DNA of 32,277 nt from Nocardioides pini (GTDB lineage: Bacteria; Actinomycetota; Actinomycetes; Propionibacteriales; Nocardioidaceae), in assembly GCF_026712185.1 (NCBI RefSeq), contig NZ_JAPPUX010000010.1, positions 1 through 32,277 of the forward strand, written 5' to 3'. The notes beneath the pieces are model-generated. The model saw nothing but the letters and a program-made list of their open reading frames with translations. It made no database searches and was not told the DNA's origin. This document shows, in pieces, positions 31,375 to 32,277 of this stretch (the first letter of the stretch is position 1; each line of letters starts with the position of its first letter). A program made the position numbers and the translations under genes.

Positions 31375-31924
31375 GGGCGACCCGCTCGAGGTGGCGCCCC
31401 GGCTGCTCGGGGCGGTCCTCACCCACGGCGGGGTCTCGGTGCGGCTCACGGAGGTGGAGGCGTACGCCGGCCCGCTGGACCCCGGCTCCCACGCCCACCG
31501 CGGGCGGACGCCGCGCAACGCGGTCATGTTCGGTCCTCCCGGTCGGCTCTACGTCTACTTCGTCTACGGCATGCACTACTGCGCCAACCTCGTGACCGGC
31601 CCCGACGGCGACCCCGGCGCCGTCCTGCTCCGTGCGGGGGAGGTGGTGGACGGGCTGGAGGTCGCTCGGGGGCGTCGTCCCTCGAGCACCGACCGCGACC
31701 TCGCGCGCGGTCCGGCCCGGTTGTGCCGGGTCCTGGGCATCGACCTCGAGCACAACGGGATCCGCCCGGACCTCGCGCCCGGCGAGGCGGTGTCCGACAT
31801 CAGCACCGGACCGCGGGTCGGGCTGCGCCTCGCGGCCGAGCGCCCGTGGCGGTTCTGGATCACGGGCGACCCCACCGTCAGCACGTACCGTCCGGCCGCC
31901 GCGAGACGTCGGACAGGCCGCTGA
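31358..31924 (+). CDS. 3-methyladenine DNA glycosylase (AAG/Mpg family)
   Basis: This family removes alkylated purines and some deaminated bases from DNA. The 188-residue protein has LLGAVLTHGGVSVRLTEVEA with the catalytic-type glutamate in EVEAY, then DPGSHAHRGRTPRNAVMFG, YVYFVYGMHYCANLV with the intercalating tyrosine, and ARGPARLCRVLGI. Length is standard. The GTG at 31358 lies inside argH (17-nt overlap), so translation is coupled to the arg operon even though the function is DNA repair. A weak hairpin follows the stop. Confidence 0.9.
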   Translation: MSAWAEGDPLEVAPRLLGAVLTHGGVSVRLTEVEAYAGPLDPGSHAHRGRTPRNAVMFGPPGRLYVYFVYGMHYCANLVTGPDGDPGAVLLRAGEVVDGLEVARGRRPSSTDRDLARGPARLCRVLGIDLEHNGIRPDLAPGEAVSDISTGPRVGLRLAAERPWRFWITGDPTVSTYRPAAARRRTGR

Positions 31925-31939
31925 CCTGCGGTTATGCGT

Positions 31940-31958
31940 GGGGGGCACCCCCGGTTTT
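31940..31958 (+). terminator. possible terminator of the arg/glycosylase operon
   Basis: Five G (31940-31944) pair with five C (31948-31952) around GCA, followed by GGTTTT. It is short; its T-run overlaps the -35 of the first rRNA promoter. Confidence 0.35.
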
Positions 31959-31985
31959 GCATGGTCCGGGAGGAGGGTCTAATGT
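31957..31985 (+). promoter_or_regulatory. possible upstream rRNA promoter (P1)
   Basis: TTGCAT (31957-31962), a 17-nt spacer and TAATGT (31980-31985) form a promoter with expected start near 31992. It lies upstream of a stronger promoter, as in tandem rRNA promoters. Confidence 0.45.
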
Positions 31986-32080
31986 TCTTCCTGTCGCCGC
32001 AAGCGGCGCCGCCTCCTGGCCAGAAGGTCAGCTGAAGCGGAGACCAGCTGCGACCACACCGAAGTGCAGATCTCGCGAGT

Positions 32081-32109
32081 TTGACGGTGAGAGAAGCGCC
32101 CGGTAAGTT
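32081..32109 (+). promoter_or_regulatory. strong promoter (P2) of a probable rRNA operon
   Basis: TTGACG (32081-32086), exactly 17 nt, and TAAGTT (32104-32109) match the sigma-70-type consensus better than any other promoter in the window. Transcription would start near 32116. Confidence 0.7.
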
Positions 32110-32115
32110 TCTGCA

Positions 32116-32277
32116 GGTTGCCCCGCGACCAGACCGGCCCAGCCGGCGAGGATCGGGTGCGTCTGATTCTTGAGAACTCAACAGTGTGTTTGATTAGTCG
32201 ACGAATTAGTTTGTTATGCCCCGTTGGCATCTGGTGAAGCTTCGTGTGGAGCTGGGTGTCGCGGTTTCTTTGACGAT
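32116..32277 (+). ncRNA. 5' leader of a probable 16S-23S-5S rRNA operon (continues past window)
   Basis: The last 120 bases or so are much less GC-rich than the rest and hold no ORF. TTCTTGAGAACTCAACAGTG (starting near 32168) is a sequence commonly seen in actinobacterial rRNA leaders and spacers. ATGCC/GGCAT (32216-32220 and 32226-32230) is a boxB-like hairpin, and TTCTTTGA near 32267 resembles an antitermination boxA. The 16S start lies outside the window. A related leader in front of another stable RNA is the alternative. Confidence 0.7.

Noticed and set aside
1..32277. CRISPR array, prophage or defence island
   Set aside because: No regularly spaced repeats, no phage structural genes and no recognisable defence cassette; most genes are core metabolism or regulation.

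Overview
The window is a high-GC actinobacterial chromosome segment, most likely from the Nocardioidaceae (Nocardioides-like). The evidence is the strong G/C bias at third codon positions, mycothiol-type accessory enzymes, CxxC-containing PheS, and the gene order infC-rpmI-rplT-rRNA methylase ... pheS-pheT ... argCJBDFRGH. As I recall it, Mycobacterium tuberculosis keeps this same backbone. The genus is an inference from gene content; no 16S sequence is inside the window.

Layout. (1) 1-480: the tail of an IS481-type transposase meets a small DUF3072 gene on the other strand. (2) 486-2107: hisE, hisG (long form) and a PH-domain membrane protein. (3) 2126-6930: an aldose-1-epimerase-like gene and a double-GNAT gene diverge from back-to-back promoters. 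They are followed by a minus-strand coupled trio (membrane protein, PLP amino-acid deaminase/aldolase, P-loop nucleoside-kinase-like protein) and then SseB. (4) 6931-9455: a long structured leader, infC with an ATC start, rpmI, rplT and a SpoU-type rRNA methyltransferase. (5) 9460-16503: a WYL regulator divergent from an epoxide hydrolase, DUF4031 with a perfect hairpin in its coding sequence, a soluble PAS histidine kinase, and an OmpR-type regulator coupled to a sensor kinase that is fused to a large polytopic membrane domain. (6) 16504-20318: a leader with a possible leader peptide and alternative hairpins, pheS, pheT and a very strong hairpin terminator. (7) 20336-22598: two minus-strand genes, a secreted RTX-like calcium-binding protein and a mycothiol-dependent isomerase-like protein, sit between pheT and argC. 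(8) 22665-31924: an ArgR-type operator over the argC promoter, then argC-J-B-D-F-R-G-H plus a 3-methyladenine DNA glycosylase. Every junction in this run overlaps, so it reads as one translationally coupled unit. (9) 31925-32277: tandem promoters and an AT-richer leader typical of an rRNA operon whose 16S gene starts beyond the window.

A recurring pattern ties the window together. At least nine genes have a TANNNT -10 hexamer ending 6-8 nt before the start codon, usually with no Shine-Dalgarno sequence. This is the signature of leaderless mRNAs. The ribosomal, pheST and arg blocks instead use leaders, overlaps or operators.

The most unusual items are the histidine-kinase/membrane-domain fusion, the infC leader (hairpins, an overlapping upstream ORF and an ATC start), the attenuator-like pheS leader, and the 15-bp perfect inverted repeat inside the DUF4031 gene. 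No CRISPR array, prophage, complete IS or tRNA gene was seen.
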